A stretch of DNA of 64,000 nucleotides from Bacteroidetes bacterium MED-G17. Lineage in GTDB: Bacteria > Bacteroidota > Bacteroidia > NS11-12g > UBA9320. This document shows positions 16,798 to 26,934 of this stretch, piece after piece; position 1 is the stretch's first letter, and the number at the start of each line of letters is the position of its first letter. The translations under genes and the position numbers were made by a program. Location of the stretch: the NCBI GenBank assembly GCA_002457675.1, contig NTKK01000007.1, forward strand, positions 1-64,000. Reading direction: 5' to 3'. The notes beneath the pieces were generated by a model. That model was not told the DNA's origin, did no database searches, and saw only the letters and a program-made list of their open reading frames with translations.

Positions 16798-19002
16798 CTA
16801 AAACTTATCTAAAAGCTCATTGAAGGTTTTGCTTGGTCGCATTATTTCTATAGTCTTTTTTTCATTTGGCCAATAGTAACCACCTATATCTGCTGTTTTC
16901 CCTTGCACCTGAATTAATTCTTTATTGATTGTTTCCTCATGCTGAGCCAATTGCTTGTAAAGAGAAGAAAATATTCTTTTTAATTGTTGGTTCTTATCTT
17001 GTTCAGCCAATTTTTCTGCCCAATATAATGCCAAATAAAAGTGGCTTCCTCTGTTGTCTATACCGCCTAATTTTCTGCTAGGAGATTTGCCCTGTTTGAG
17101 CAATTTTTCGGTAGCTTGGTCTAAAGAATTGGCCATGATTTGCGCGTCTTCATTATTATTTTTTTGTGCTAGATGCTCTAAAGAAACAGCAATTGCCAAA
17201 AACTCACCTAAGCTATCCCAACGCAGATAGTTTTCTTTGATTAGCTGTTCAACGTGTTTGGGTGCGCTACCTCCAGCCCCGGTTTCAAAGAGCCCACCAC
17301 CCATTATTAGCGGTACAATTGACAACATTTTGGCACTTGTACCTAATTCCAAAATAGGGAATAAATCTGTTAAATAGTCTCTCAATACATTTCCTGTAAC
17401 AGATATGGTATCTTCTCCATTTTTTACCCTTTGCAAGGTAAAGCGCGTCGCCGCTTCAGGGTTTAAGATTTTTATATTAAGATGACTTGTATCTATTTCA
17501 TTTAGCTTGTGCCTAAGTTTTAGGATGATTTCTTTATCGTGAGGTCTATTTTCGTCCAACCAGAAAACTGCTGGGTCACCTGTTTTTTCCGCTCTTTCTA
17601 TACCGAGATCTATCCAATTTTGGATAGGTAAATCTTTTACTTGGCACATTCGAAAAATATCCCCGCTGGCTACTTCTTTGCTAATAAGTGTATTTCCTTT
17701 TTCATCAATCGCATGGATGATGCCTGCTTCTTTAAGCTCAAATGTTTTATCATGACTTCCATATTCTTGGGCTTTTTGTGCCATGAGGCCAATGTTGCTA
17801 ACTGTGCCCATAGTCTTTGGATCAAAGGCACCATTTTCTTTACAGAAATCTATAGTTGCTTGGTATACAGCCGCATAACTACTTTCAGGGATAACCGCCA
17901 AAGTATCTTGGATTTTGCCTTCTTTATTCCACATTTTGCCACCTTCTCTTATCATGGCGGGCATACTGGCGTCAATAATAACATCGCTAGGAACATGCAA
18001 ATTACTGATGCCATTAGCTGAGTTTACCATAGCTAAATCTGCTTGATTTGCTATTATTTGTAGCATTTCATTTTTTATTTTTTCTTGTTTTTCAGTGCTG
18101 AGTATTGCTAGTTTTTGCTCTAAAACAGCCACTCCGTCATTAGGGTTGACATGAATATCATCAAGCAAGGTGCCGTATTTATTCCACAATTCTTTGAAAT
18201 ATATTTTTACAACATGACCAAAAATTATGGGATCGGAAACCTTCATCATTGTCGCTTTAAGATGCGCTGAAAACAAAAGGTTTTCCTTTTTTGCTATTTC
18301 CAGTTGCGCTTCTAAAAAAGTACAAAGCTTATCTATTTGAAATACAGAAGCGTCCAATATTTCACCAGCTTCTAAAGGCGCCCATGCTCTCAGTTCTTTT
18401 TGTTTTCCTTTTGTATCCTCAAATACAATTTTGAATTTTGTAGCTGCTTTTAGTGTTAGAGCCTTTTCGTTGTGAAAGAAGTCGCCATTTTGCATGGTGG
18501 CCACCCTTGTTTTGCTGTCCTTTGACCAATTACCCATTCGATGTGGATTTTTCTTTGCAAAATTTTTGACCGCTTTTGGAGCCCGTCTGTCAGAATTCCC
18601 CTCTCTCAGAACTGGGTTGACGGCACTACCTTTGACCCTATTGTATTTTTGTACAACTTCTTTTTCTTTTTCCATTTGAGGATTTTCAGGGAAATTGGGA
18701 ATTAAATACCCCTTGTCTTGTAACTCTTTTATTGCGTTTTTGAGTTGTGGAACAGAAGCCGAAATATTTGGTAGTTTGATGATGTTTGAATCCGACATTT
18801 TGACCATCTTGCCCAGCACATTTAAGTCATTGGTTACCTGCTGCTCTGGAAATTGAGCAAGGATTCTTGCTGCCAAAGAAATATTCTTCAATTCAACTTC
18901 TACGTCAATTTTATTAAGAAAAGACTTGACAATAGGGAGAAGAGAGTAAGTAGCCAGCATGGGTGCCTCATCAGTCAAAGTATATGTAATGGTGCGCTTC
19001 AT
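16798..19002 (-). CDS. icd: Isocitrate dehydrogenase (NADP+), monomeric type
   Basis: It oxidises isocitrate to 2-oxoglutarate with NADP+. The 734-residue length and sequence blocks ([28 protein letters not shown]-like region, [34 protein letters not shown]) mark the large single-chain IDH family rather than the dimeric ICD. The frame could begin at a TTG (19014) overlapping sucA, but the ATG at 19002, 4 nt after the sucA stop, is preferred. Cotranscription with sucA places two consecutive TCA-cycle steps in one operon, in reverse order of the pathway. Confidence 0.95.
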   Translation of the reverse strand: MKRTITYTLTDEAPMLATYSLLPIVKSFLNKIDVEVELKNISLAARILAQFPEQQVTNDLNVLGKMVKMSDSNIIKLPNISASVPQLKNAIKELQDKGYLIPNFPENPQMEKEKEVVQKYNRVKGSAVNPVLREGNSDRRAPKAVKNFAKKNPHRMGNWSKDSKTRVATMQNGDFFHNEKALTLKAATKFKIVFEDTKGKQKELRAWAPLEAGEILDASVFQIDKLCTFLEAQLEIAKKENLLFSAHLKATMMKVSDPIIFGHVVKIYFKELWNKYGTLLDDIHVNPNDGVAVLEQKLAILSTEKQEKIKNEMLQIIANQADLAMVNSANGISNLHVPSDVIIDASMPAMIREGGKMWNKEGKIQDTLAVIPESSYAAVYQATIDFCKENGAFDPKTMGTVSNIGLMAQKAQEYGSHDKTFELKEAGIIHAIDEKGNTLISKEVASGDIFRMCQVKDLPIQNWIDLGIERAEKTGDPAVFWLDENRPHDKEIILKLRHKLNEIDTSHLNIKILNPEAATRFTLQRVKNGEDTISVTGNVLRDYLTDLFPILELGTSAKMLSIVPLIMGGGLFETGAGGSAPKHVEQLIKENYLRWDSLGEFLAIAVSLEHLAQKNNNEDAQIMANSLDQATEKLLKQGKSPSRKLGGIDNRGSHFYLALYWAEKLAEQDKNQQLKRIFSSLYKQLAQHEETINKELIQVQGKTADIGGYYWPNEKKTIEIMRPSKTFNELLDKF

Positions 19003-19006
19003 AATT

Positions 19007-21721
19007 TTATTCAAAAGCTTTTTTAATTATTTCATTTTGTTCACTCAAATGCACGCTTGCATATCCTGTTGCAGGCGTGGCACTTGATTGTCTCCCTAGG
19101 TAAGTAAATTGTGTAGGCCAATCATAGCGCAGCATATGTTGCCATGAACCCATATTTTTGGGTTCTTCTTGCACCCACAGAACATTTGCTTTAGGATGCT
19201 TTTTTATTTCTTGAATCATCTGATTTTCTGGCATTGGATAAAGTTGTTCAACTCTAACAATGGCCACGTCTACAATATTTTCCTTTTGTTGCTTCTCTAG
19301 TAAATCGAAATAAATTTTCCCCGAACAAAAAATTAACTTTCGGGCATTTTGCTCTACTACATTATCTTTAATCATTTCTTTAAATCCTCCGCTTGTAAAA
19401 TCTTTTATTTCACTTACCGCTTTAGTATGTCTCAACAAACTCTTTGGGCTCATGACTAGCAAAGGCACTCTAAAATTTCGGTGAATCTGTCGTCTTAAAG
19501 CGTGGAAAAAATTTGCTGGCGTGGTAATGTTGCACACTTGCATATTTTGGTTTGCACAAAGTTGTAAATACCTCTCCAATCTTGCAGAGCTGTGTTCAGG
19601 GCCTTGACCTTCATGGCCGTGAGGCAATAGCATTACCAAACCACTGTAATTGCCCCATTTGGTTTGTCCACTAGCTATGTATTGGTCTATTGTCACTTGA
19701 GCTCCATTGGCAAAGTCTCCAAATTGTGCTTCCCAAATTGTAAGTGCATTTGGTGCCATATTGCTATAGCCATATTCAAAACCAAGTACGGCAAATTCAG
19801 AGAGTAAGGAATTATGAATTTCAAATGTGCCTTGTTTTTCAGAAATATGCTGCAAGGGTATATGTTCTTTTGTTCCGTCTTCTGAAATAATTACTGCATG
19901 TCTGTGAGAAAAAGTTCCTCTTTCACAGTCTTGTCCAGTCATTCTTATATCTGTTCCCTCATCTAGCAGACTGGCATAGGCAAGTAATTCTCCCATGGCC
20001 CAATCAAGTCGATTCTCATCAATCATTTTTTTCCTATCGTCAAAAATTCTTTTTATTTTTTTGAATGTTTGGTGATCTTCTGGAATATGTATGATTTTAG
20101 AGGAATATTCAAGAACTTGTTTTGTTGAAATTGCTGTTTTTGGGGACTTTGAAAAATCTTTTTCATTACCAGCTCTAAAACCCGCCCAGGTAAGCACCTC
20201 TCTTTGGTTATTTTCATCTCCTTTATCTTCTCTTACTTCATCAAGTTTTTGTTGCAGCAATGCTTTAAAATCTTTCTGCATTTCCTTAGCTAGGTTCGCT
20301 TCAATGTCACCTTGATTTTTCAGCTTTTCTAAATAAATTTCTCTTGGGTTAGGATGCTTGGCAATAGATTTATACAAAACAGGCTGTGTAAATCTTGGTT
20401 CATCTCCTTCGTTATGCCCATATTTACGATATCCTAATAAATCAACAAAAACATCACTATTAAATTTTTGCTTGTATTCCATTGCAATTTTTATTGTGTG
20501 AACAACTGCTTCGACGTCGTCTGCATTAACGTGGAATATAGGACATTTGGTTACTTTTCCGATGTCTGTGCTATAAATCGAGCTACGTCCATCAATATAA
20601 TTTGTTGTAAAGCCTATTTGGTTGTTTGTTACAATATGCATGCAACCTCCTACATCATAAGGCAGTAACTTGCTCATCTGAACTACTTCATAAATTATTC
20701 CTTGGCCTGATATACTGGCATCTCCATGAATAAGTATTGGGCATATTTTATCAACGTCTTTGCCAAATCTATTATCCAATTTGGCTTTTGCCATACCTTT
20801 TACAACAGGGTTTACACTCTCCAAATGACTTGGATTTGCGGCCAAAGTTAGTCGTACAATATCCCCATTATTGGTGACCACCTCTGATCTGTAGCCCATA
20901 TGATATTTTACATCTCCCTGAAAAACCGCCTCTTTGTAAGCTTTACCCTCAAATTCACCAAAAATTTCATGGTAAGTTTTTTGCATAATATTCGCTAAAA
21001 CATTTAGCCTCCCACGATGTGCCATTCCTAAAACGAATTCTTCGACGCCAATCTGATGTCCATACTCAATTACGGCATCTAAAGCGGGTATAAGGGTTTC
21101 TAAACCCTCTAGGGAGAAACGTTTTTGACCCACATATTTGGTGTGAAGAAAATTTTCAAAAGTTACTGCCTCATTGAGTTTTCTCAAGATTTCTTTTTTT
21201 TCTTTAAGATCAAATTCTGGTGTATTTTGGTTCCGCTCTAATTTTTCTTGCAACCATTTTCTTCGCTCAGGTTCTGGAATATAGGTGTATTCAACGCCTA
21301 TACTTTTGCAGTAGGTATTTTCCAGATGCTGAATTATTTCTTTCAATTTTGCCCTGCCAATACCTATAGTATGGCCCGCATTGAAAAATTTATCCAAGTC
21401 TCCCTTTTCTAAACCAAAATTTTCTATTGCTAAAGTAGGTTCATATTTCCTTCTATCTCTTACTGGATTTGTGCGGGTAAAAAAATGTCCACGAGAGCGG
21501 TAGCCGTTATTGATTAAATTGAGCACATTTATTTCTTTTATACCAGCTTGGCTGGTAGTTTTTCCATCAGCATCTAAACCACTTTTATCATAGGCTAAAT
21601 CAAAACCTTCAAAGAATCTTTGCCACCCATAATCTACGGAATTTTTATCCGCTAAATATTGCTCATACAAGTTGTCTATAGCGGACATGTCAGCATTGCT
21701 AAGATAGGAGTGTTCCAACAT
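19007..21721 (-). CDS. sucA: 2-Oxoglutarate dehydrogenase E1 component
   Basis: The thiamine-diphosphate decarboxylase subunit of the 2-oxoglutarate dehydrogenase complex, 904 residues. Seen in order: the N-terminal E2-binding-like stretch (SYLSNADMSAIDNLYEQYLADKNSVDYGW, shown here in part), GMAHRGRLN, the ThDP-binding GDASISGQGIIYE and NNQIGFTT, YRKYGHNEGDEPRFTQP, and the C-terminal GQGPEHSSARLERYLQ. It heads a unit with icd and perhaps the deacetylase. The E2 partner (sucB) is not in the window; an lpd (E3) gene is 5 kb away. It is divergent from mfd. Confidence 0.96.
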   Translation of the reverse strand: MLEHSYLSNADMSAIDNLYEQYLADKNSVDYGWQRFFEGFDLAYDKSGLDADGKTTSQAGIKEINVLNLINNGYRSRGHFFTRTNPVRDRRKYEPTLAIENFGLEKGDLDKFFNAGHTIGIGRAKLKEIIQHLENTYCKSIGVEYTYIPEPERRKWLQEKLERNQNTPEFDLKEKKEILRKLNEAVTFENFLHTKYVGQKRFSLEGLETLIPALDAVIEYGHQIGVEEFVLGMAHRGRLNVLANIMQKTYHEIFGEFEGKAYKEAVFQGDVKYHMGYRSEVVTNNGDIVRLTLAANPSHLESVNPVVKGMAKAKLDNRFGKDVDKICPILIHGDASISGQGIIYEVVQMSKLLPYDVGGCMHIVTNNQIGFTTNYIDGRSSIYSTDIGKVTKCPIFHVNADDVEAVVHTIKIAMEYKQKFNSDVFVDLLGYRKYGHNEGDEPRFTQPVLYKSIAKHPNPREIYLEKLKNQGDIEANLAKEMQKDFKALLQQKLDEVREDKGDENNQREVLTWAGFRAGNEKDFSKSPKTAISTKQVLEYSSKIIHIPEDHQTFKKIKRIFDDRKKMIDENRLDWAMGELLAYASLLDEGTDIRMTGQDCERGTFSHRHAVIISEDGTKEHIPLQHISEKQGTFEIHNSLLSEFAVLGFEYGYSNMAPNALTIWEAQFGDFANGAQVTIDQYIASGQTKWGNYSGLVMLLPHGHEGQGPEHSSARLERYLQLCANQNMQVCNITTPANFFHALRRQIHRNFRVPLLVMSPKSLLRHTKAVSEIKDFTSGGFKEMIKDNVVEQNARKLIFCSGKIYFDLLEKQQKENIVDVAIVRVEQLYPMPENQMIQEIKKHPKANVLWVQEEPKNMGSWQHMLRYDWPTQFTYLGRQSSATPATGYASVHLSEQNEIIKKAFE

Positions 21722-21776
21722 TATGGGGCAAATTTAAGCCCATCTTAAAATTTATCATCAAAGCATAAGATTTGGA

Positions 21777-21784
21777 TACTTTTG
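21777..21784 (+). promoter_or_regulatory. -7 element of the mfd promoter
   Basis: TACTTTTG matches TAnnTTTG exactly and ends 7 nt before the ATG at 21792. The predicted transcription start falls at or next to the start codon, implying a leaderless mRNA. The best -33 candidate is TTTA at 21751-21754, with 22 bp spacing. Confidence 0.5.
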
Positions 21785-21791
21785 CAAGCCC

Positions 21792-24700
21792 ATGCGGGTA
21801 GAACACCTTATTGAATTTTATGCAAAAGATCGCTTGGTTAACCAGTGGGTGGAAGAAATTTTGAGTGAAAAGAAAGGTGCATGGTCTATTGAAGGGGCAA
21901 AAGGAAGTTTTGAGGCTTTACTCATTGCGCATGGATTTAAATCAAAGCAAGAAAATACTTTACTCATCCTGGAAGATGAAGACACGGCGGGAAATTTTGC
22001 AAATGATTTAAACTTATTTCTTGCTGAAGAGCGTGCTTTCGTTTTAAATTCATCTTTCAAAAGGCGTTTTGATCCATCTTATCAGAACAAAAATTCTGTA
22101 CAAGAGAAAGCAGAAATTATCCAAAATTTAACAATTGGGAAAAAAGCAAAAATTGTGATTTGTCATCCAGAAAGTTTGTCAGAAAAAATCATTTCTTCTT
22201 CAGCTTTTGAAAAAAATAAACTCTTGTTTCAAATAGGTGACGAATTTGATTTTGAATTCTTAATTGAGTCTTTAAATTCATACGGGTTTTCTAGAGAAGA
22301 CTTTGTCTATGAACCAGGACAATTCGCAATCCGTGGAGGAATCGTTGACATATTTTCCTTTTCAAGTGAAGTGCCCTACAGATTAGAACTCGCTGGGCTT
22401 AAAATTGAATCCATTCGTCAGTTTGATCCAATCACACAATTGAGTATTAAGGAAATGGCTTTCACACATATTGTTCCCAACATTCAAGAGGATGAAATTA
22501 GCGGCAATCGTGTGGGCCTGCTTTCTTATTTCAAACAACCCTCACTTATTTTTTGTAAACAGCTACCCTCGGTATTAAATACCATCGAAAAGGGACTAAA
22601 AAAGGTGCCGAAAAACGTAAATTCAAGTGAAATTTATGAAAATGTAGTAGACATAGAAAATCAACTCCAAGCCCATTGCATTATTGAGTTAGAAGGACAA
22701 AAGTATTTTAAAAGCAAGGGTAGTTTTAATTTTGAGACAAAACAGCAGGCTCATTTCAATAAAAACTTTCATCTGTTTGCAGAAGAGCTAAACGCCAATA
22801 GTAAAATTGGCATAATGAATATTATTGGCTCAAGTCAAGTAAAACAAATAGATCGTATTTCGAGTATTCTAGAAGATTTAGGCAAATCTGTAAACTTTGA
22901 ACCGTTGTATGAAGGTTTTAGTAGTGGCTTTTATGACGCGAGGAATAAAGTAGCTATGTATACAGATCATCAGTTATTTGGGCGTCATTTTCAATATAAA
23001 CTGAAGTCAAAATATAGCACCAATCAAGCCCTAAGTATAAAGGAACTAAAAAATCTTAACCCAGGTGATTTCATAGTACATATTGATCATGGTGTGGGTC
23101 AATTTGAAGGATTACAAAAAATTGAAATTGCAGGTAAATTCAAAGAAGCTGTAAGAATTCGTTATAAAAACAATGATCTACTGTATGTAAATATTGCCTC
23201 CCTACACAAAATTTCAAAATATGTTGGCAAGGAGGGTACTCCCCCAAAGCTAAATAAATTGGGGTCTGATGCTTGGCAGAATTTAAAGAGAAAAACAAAG
23301 AAGCGAATAAAAGACATAGCTCGTGATTTGATAAAGCTATACGCTAAAAGAAAATCTGAAAAAGGATTTGCCTTCAGCCCAGATTCCTATCTGCAGATTG
23401 AAATGGAAGCAAGCTTTTTGTATGAGGATACGCCAGACCAGGCCAAGGCAAGTGAAGAGGTAAAAAGAGATATGGAAAAAAACTACCCAATGGACCGCCT
23501 TATTTGTGGAGACGTTGGGTTTGGGAAGACAGAAATTGCCATGCGCGCTGCATTTAAGGCTGCTACAGACAGCAAACAAGTTGCAATTTTAGTTCCTACA
23601 ACCATTTTGGCTCAGCAACATTATTATTCATTTCGAAAAAGATTAAAAGACTTCCCAGTACATGTAGATTATATAAATAGGTTTAGAACTCAAAAAGACG
23701 TAAGTCAAGTACTCTCCAAACTTAAGGAAGGTAAAATAGACATCCTCATCGGAACACATAAGCTACTTAGTAAGTCCACTCAGTTTAAAGATTTAGGATT
23801 ACTAATTATTGATGAAGAGCAGAAATTTGGAGTTTCAGCAAAAGAAAAACTCAAAGAAATAAGAGTGAATGTGGACACATTAACCCTCACCGCCACACCC
23901 ATACCAAGAACCTTACACTTTAGCTTGATGGGCGCTCGCGACCTCTCAATAATTCAAACGCCACCGCCTAATAGAAGACCAATACAAACGCAAATACACA
24001 CATTTAATCATGATACCTTAAAAGAAGCCGTTGAAAATGAAATTGCAAGAAAAGGTCAAATTTTTTTCATTCACAATCGTGTGCGCGATATTGAAGAATA
24101 TGCCTTGTTAATTAAGTCATTAGTACCTGAAGCCAAAGTTGCTGTTGGGCATGGACAAATGCCTGGAGACCAACTAGAAAATGTTATGCTAAAATTTATT
24201 GAAGGGGATTTTGATGTACTTGTTGCCACTACGATTATAGAAAGTGGTTTGGATATAACGAATGCCAATACGATCATCATAAACAATGCACATGCCTACG
24301 GTCTGAGCGATTTACACCAAATGAGAGGCCGAGTAGGGCGTTCCAACACGAAAGCATATGCACTGATGTTCTGCCCGCCGATACATGCTTTAAATGACGA
24401 TGCGAGAAGAAGAATGCAGGCAATTGAAGAATTTAGTGATTTAGGATCTGGTTTTGGAATTGCCATGCGTGATTTAGACATTAGGGGTGCTGGTAATCTT
24501 CTTGGCGGAGAACAAAGTGGTTTTATCGCGGACATTGGCTTCAACACATACCATAAAATATTAGACGAAGCGATAGCAGAATTAAAGGACGATGAATTCA
24601 AGAATCTTTTCGACCATAAACAAGACAATAAATATATTCATACTGATACAGTTGTAGAAACAGATCTAGACGCAAATATCCCAGAAAATTATGTGAGTAG

Positions 24701-25088
24701 TACTGCAGAACGTTTATCACTTTACAATCAGGTATCACAAATTGAAAATAAAGCTCAAATGGAAAGTTTTGTCAAGCAGCTAAATGATCGTTTTGGGGAG
24801 TTGCCCAAAGAAGTGTTTCAACTGCTAAATTGTTTGAAAATAAAGTGGATAGGACAAAAATTACACTTTAGTAAAGTAAGCTTCAAAAAGCGTAGCTTGC
24901 GATGCCATTTTTCAGACAATTTAGATGAAGATTATTTCCAAGGGCCTCAATTTGGTGCTTTGTTGATGTATATTCAAAATCACCCTCACAAAGTAAGTCT
25001 AGAACAAAAGGGTGAGAAACTCTCTATACGGTTTAAGGAGGTCAATAACCTTGCTGAAGCTAATAAATCTTTAGAAAAGTTGCTTTAA
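21792..25088 (+). CDS. mfd: Transcription-repair coupling factor Mfd
   Basis: It removes stalled RNA polymerase and recruits UvrA to template-strand lesions. The order of modules over 1098 residues is canonical: UvrB-like N-terminus (FAIRGGIVDIFSFS), RNA-polymerase-interaction domain (GDFIVHIDHGVGQFEGL, near 430), Walker A CGDVGFGKTE, DEEQ box (IIDEEQKFGV), TATPIPRTLHFSLMG, the RecG-like MRGRVGRSNTKAYA block and a C-terminal TRCF domain. The stop overlaps that of kynU by 4 bp. It is divergent from sucA. Confidence 0.97.
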   Translation: MRVEHLIEFYAKDRLVNQWVEEILSEKKGAWSIEGAKGSFEALLIAHGFKSKQENTLLILEDEDTAGNFANDLNLFLAEERAFVLNSSFKRRFDPSYQNKNSVQEKAEIIQNLTIGKKAKIVICHPESLSEKIISSSAFEKNKLLFQIGDEFDFEFLIESLNSYGFSREDFVYEPGQFAIRGGIVDIFSFSSEVPYRLELAGLKIESIRQFDPITQLSIKEMAFTHIVPNIQEDEISGNRVGLLSYFKQPSLIFCKQLPSVLNTIEKGLKKVPKNVNSSEIYENVVDIENQLQAHCIIELEGQKYFKSKGSFNFETKQQAHFNKNFHLFAEELNANSKIGIMNIIGSSQVKQIDRISSILEDLGKSVNFEPLYEGFSSGFYDARNKVAMYTDHQLFGRHFQYKLKSKYSTNQALSIKELKNLNPGDFIVHIDHGVGQFEGLQKIEIAGKFKEAVRIRYKNNDLLYVNIASLHKISKYVGKEGTPPKLNKLGSDAWQNLKRKTKKRIKDIARDLIKLYAKRKSEKGFAFSPDSYLQIEMEASFLYEDTPDQAKASEEVKRDMEKNYPMDRLICGDVGFGKTEIAMRAAFKAATDSKQVAILVPTTILAQQHYYSFRKRLKDFPVHVDYINRFRTQKDVSQVLSKLKEGKIDILIGTHKLLSKSTQFKDLGLLIIDEEQKFGVSAKEKLKEIRVNVDTLTLTATPIPRTLHFSLMGARDLSIIQTPPPNRRPIQTQIHTFNHDTLKEAVENEIARKGQIFFIHNRVRDIEEYALLIKSLVPEAKVAVGHGQMPGDQLENVMLKFIEGDFDVLVATTIIESGLDITNANTIIINNAHAYGLSDLHQMRGRVGRSNTKAYALMFCPPIHALNDDARRRMQAIEEFSDLGSGFGIAMRDLDIRGAGNLLGGEQSGFIADIGFNTYHKILDEAIAELKDDEFKNLFDHKQDNKYIHTDTVVETDLDANIPENYVSSTAERLSLYNQVSQIENKAQMESFVKQLNDRFGELPKEVFQLLNCLKIKWIGQKLHFSKVSFKKRSLRCHFSDNLDEDYFQGPQFGALLMYIQNHPHKVSLEQKGEKLSIRFKEVNNLAEANKSLEKLL

Positions 25089-26368
25089 AATTTGAGTAAA
25101 ATTTGCGCTAAACGCCAAATATCCTCAAACGAATTATAGAGTGGAACAGGTGCCATTCTTATAACATTTGGCTCTCGCCAGTCTGAAATAACCCCATTTT
25201 TATTCAAATACTTATACAAATCTTTGCCTTCATGTCCAGTAAGTATTGATAACTGCGCCGCTCTAGATTTAGGCGTTATAATTTGAAAATTAAGCTTGGG
25301 GTTGTTTTGGGCACAATAGGTCAACACAAAATCAAGATATGAAGTGAGCATGTCCCTTTTATTTACCAAAGTATCCATTTTAATTTGAGAAAAAATGTCA
25401 AGCGATACTTTATGAACAGCCATACCAAAAATAGGTGCGTTGCTAAGTTGCCAACCCGCGGCGCCTGGCTCAGGATTAAATCCTTTATTCATTTTAAATC
25501 TCTCTGACTCAAGCTGTCCCCACCAACCAGCCAATCTTGGCATTTCCTTATTTTTTACGTGCTTCTCATGAATAAAAACACCCGAAACATTACCTGGTCC
25601 TGAATTTAGGTATTTGTACGAGCACCAAGACGCCCAATCAACTTGCCAATCGTGTAGTTTTAATTCTATATTTCCGGCAGCATGCGCCAAATCAAAACCA
25701 GCAATAGCGCCTACCTCATGTGCTTTTTGAGTGATTTTTTCTATGTCAAAAACTTGACCAGTATAATACTGAACGCCTGGCAAAAAGACCATGGCTAAAT
25801 CTTCTTTATGTAATTCTATCAATGCAATAATATCCTCCGTTCTGTGGTGATGTTCATCATCGCGCGGTTTTACTTCAATTAATACGTCTTCATAATCTAG
25901 TTGATGATGTTTGGCTTGCGTTTCTAAAACATACATATCACTTGGGAAAGCACCCGACTCCATAAGAACCTTGTAACGTTTTTTGGTAGGTTTATAAAAT
26001 GAGGTAAACATTAGATGCAGATTAACTGTGAGTCTGTTCATAGCGACTACTTCATTTTCGTTTGCTCCTAAAATATGGGTAAGCCCTGGATTTAAAAATT
26101 TATGGTAATGCATCCAAGGATTTTTACCTTGAAAATGCCCTTCTACCCCCATATTGGCCCAATCGTCCAATTCAGTTTTTATGGCCTGATGTGTATTTTT
26201 AGGCTGAAGTCCTAAAGAATTTCCAGTTAAATAAATTACATCCTTGCCTCCATGCCGTGGAATAAAGAATTTTTTTCTGTAAGAGGCTAACAGATCTTGA
26301 GTATCAAGATTCTTAGCAAACTCTTGAGTAAGCTCGAACTTTTTGTTGTATTGTTTAACACCTTGCAT
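25085..26368 (-). CDS. kynU: Kynureninase
   Basis: A PLP enzyme that cleaves kynurenine or 3-hydroxykynurenine to (hydroxy)anthranilate and alanine. The 427 residues include IYLTGNSLGLQPK near the N-terminus, GVEGHFQGKNPWMHYH, the PLP region DLAHAAGNIELKLHDW and the Schiff-base lysine in CSYKYLNSGPGNVSG, all characteristic of KynU. No other kynurenine-pathway gene is in the window. It is convergent with mfd (4-bp overlap) and follows the WG-repeat gene by 2 nt. Confidence 0.95.
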   Translation of the reverse strand: MQGVKQYNKKFELTQEFAKNLDTQDLLASYRKKFFIPRHGGKDVIYLTGNSLGLQPKNTHQAIKTELDDWANMGVEGHFQGKNPWMHYHKFLNPGLTHILGANENEVVAMNRLTVNLHLMFTSFYKPTKKRYKVLMESGAFPSDMYVLETQAKHHQLDYEDVLIEVKPRDDEHHHRTEDIIALIELHKEDLAMVFLPGVQYYTGQVFDIEKITQKAHEVGAIAGFDLAHAAGNIELKLHDWQVDWASWCSYKYLNSGPGNVSGVFIHEKHVKNKEMPRLAGWWGQLESERFKMNKGFNPEPGAAGWQLSNAPIFGMAVHKVSLDIFSQIKMDTLVNKRDMLTSYLDFVLTYCAQNNPKLNFQIITPKSRAAQLSILTGHEGKDLYKYLNKNGVISDWREPNVIRMAPVPLYNSFEDIWRLAQILLKF

Positions 26369-26370
26369 AT

Positions 26371-26925
26371 TTAATTCTTGATATTGTCGGTTCTGATTTC
26401 TGAAAAAAAGTTTTCAAAATCATAATTTTCCCACAATCCTAATGAATCGGAAGGGATAAAAACATTCCCATTCTTGACATAAGGTTTTAATTTATACGGT
26501 TCTGTTTTTTTGTTTACAGTGTTAGAAATCAAAATTAATTGCCAGCTTTGTTCATTAAGAACACTAGCACAATTTGGTGTTTCAAAGTAGACTTCTTGAT
26601 AATAGATAGGAACTCGTGTGCGGTTTAGTGTGTCAATGATTCCCCACAGAGAGTCCTTGCCGACCAAACTCAGCCCGTTTACGTTAAAACTCTGCACAAG
26701 GTCATATTCGAATGGACAAAGCGTATCTCCATGAATATTTATAAAAGCATATTTATCTCCCTTGTTTACAAAAGCGAATCCATTTGTGAAAGTGGAAAAC
26801 TCTGTATAAATAAACGCATCTGATTTATAGGCATATTTTTTACTGGTTTTATCCTGTAATAGATTTTGGGCGTACATACAATTTGCACAGGGAATCAAAA
26901 AAAATATAGCAATCAATCGAAGCAT
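26371..26925 (-). CDS. Secreted WG-repeat-like protein
   Basis: A 184-residue protein with a signal peptide (MLRLIAIFFLIPCANCMYAQ). Two units resemble WG repeats (GFAFVNKGDKYAFINIHGDTLCPFEYD and LWGIIDTLNRTRVPIYY, the latter part given only to show the motif). WG-repeat proteins are common exported proteins in this phylum and of unknown role. It sits between lpd and kynU with gaps of 9 and 2 nt, so it is probably cotranscribed, without an evident metabolic link. Confidence 0.6.
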   Translation of the reverse strand: MLRLIAIFFLIPCANCMYAQNLLQDKTSKKYAYKSDAFIYTEFSTFTNGFAFVNKGDKYAFINIHGDTLCPFEYDLVQSFNVNGLSLVGKDSLWGIIDTLNRTRVPIYYQEVYFETPNCASVLNEQSWQLILISNTVNKKTEPYKLKPYVKNGNVFIPSDSLGLWENYDFENFFSEIRTDNIKN

Positions 26926-26934
26926 ATAAACGTT

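Noticed and set aside
17641-18021. Plus-strand ORF of 126 codons
   Set aside because: It is fully inside icd on the opposite strand, whose frame is a clear full-length enzyme; no promoter or homology seen.
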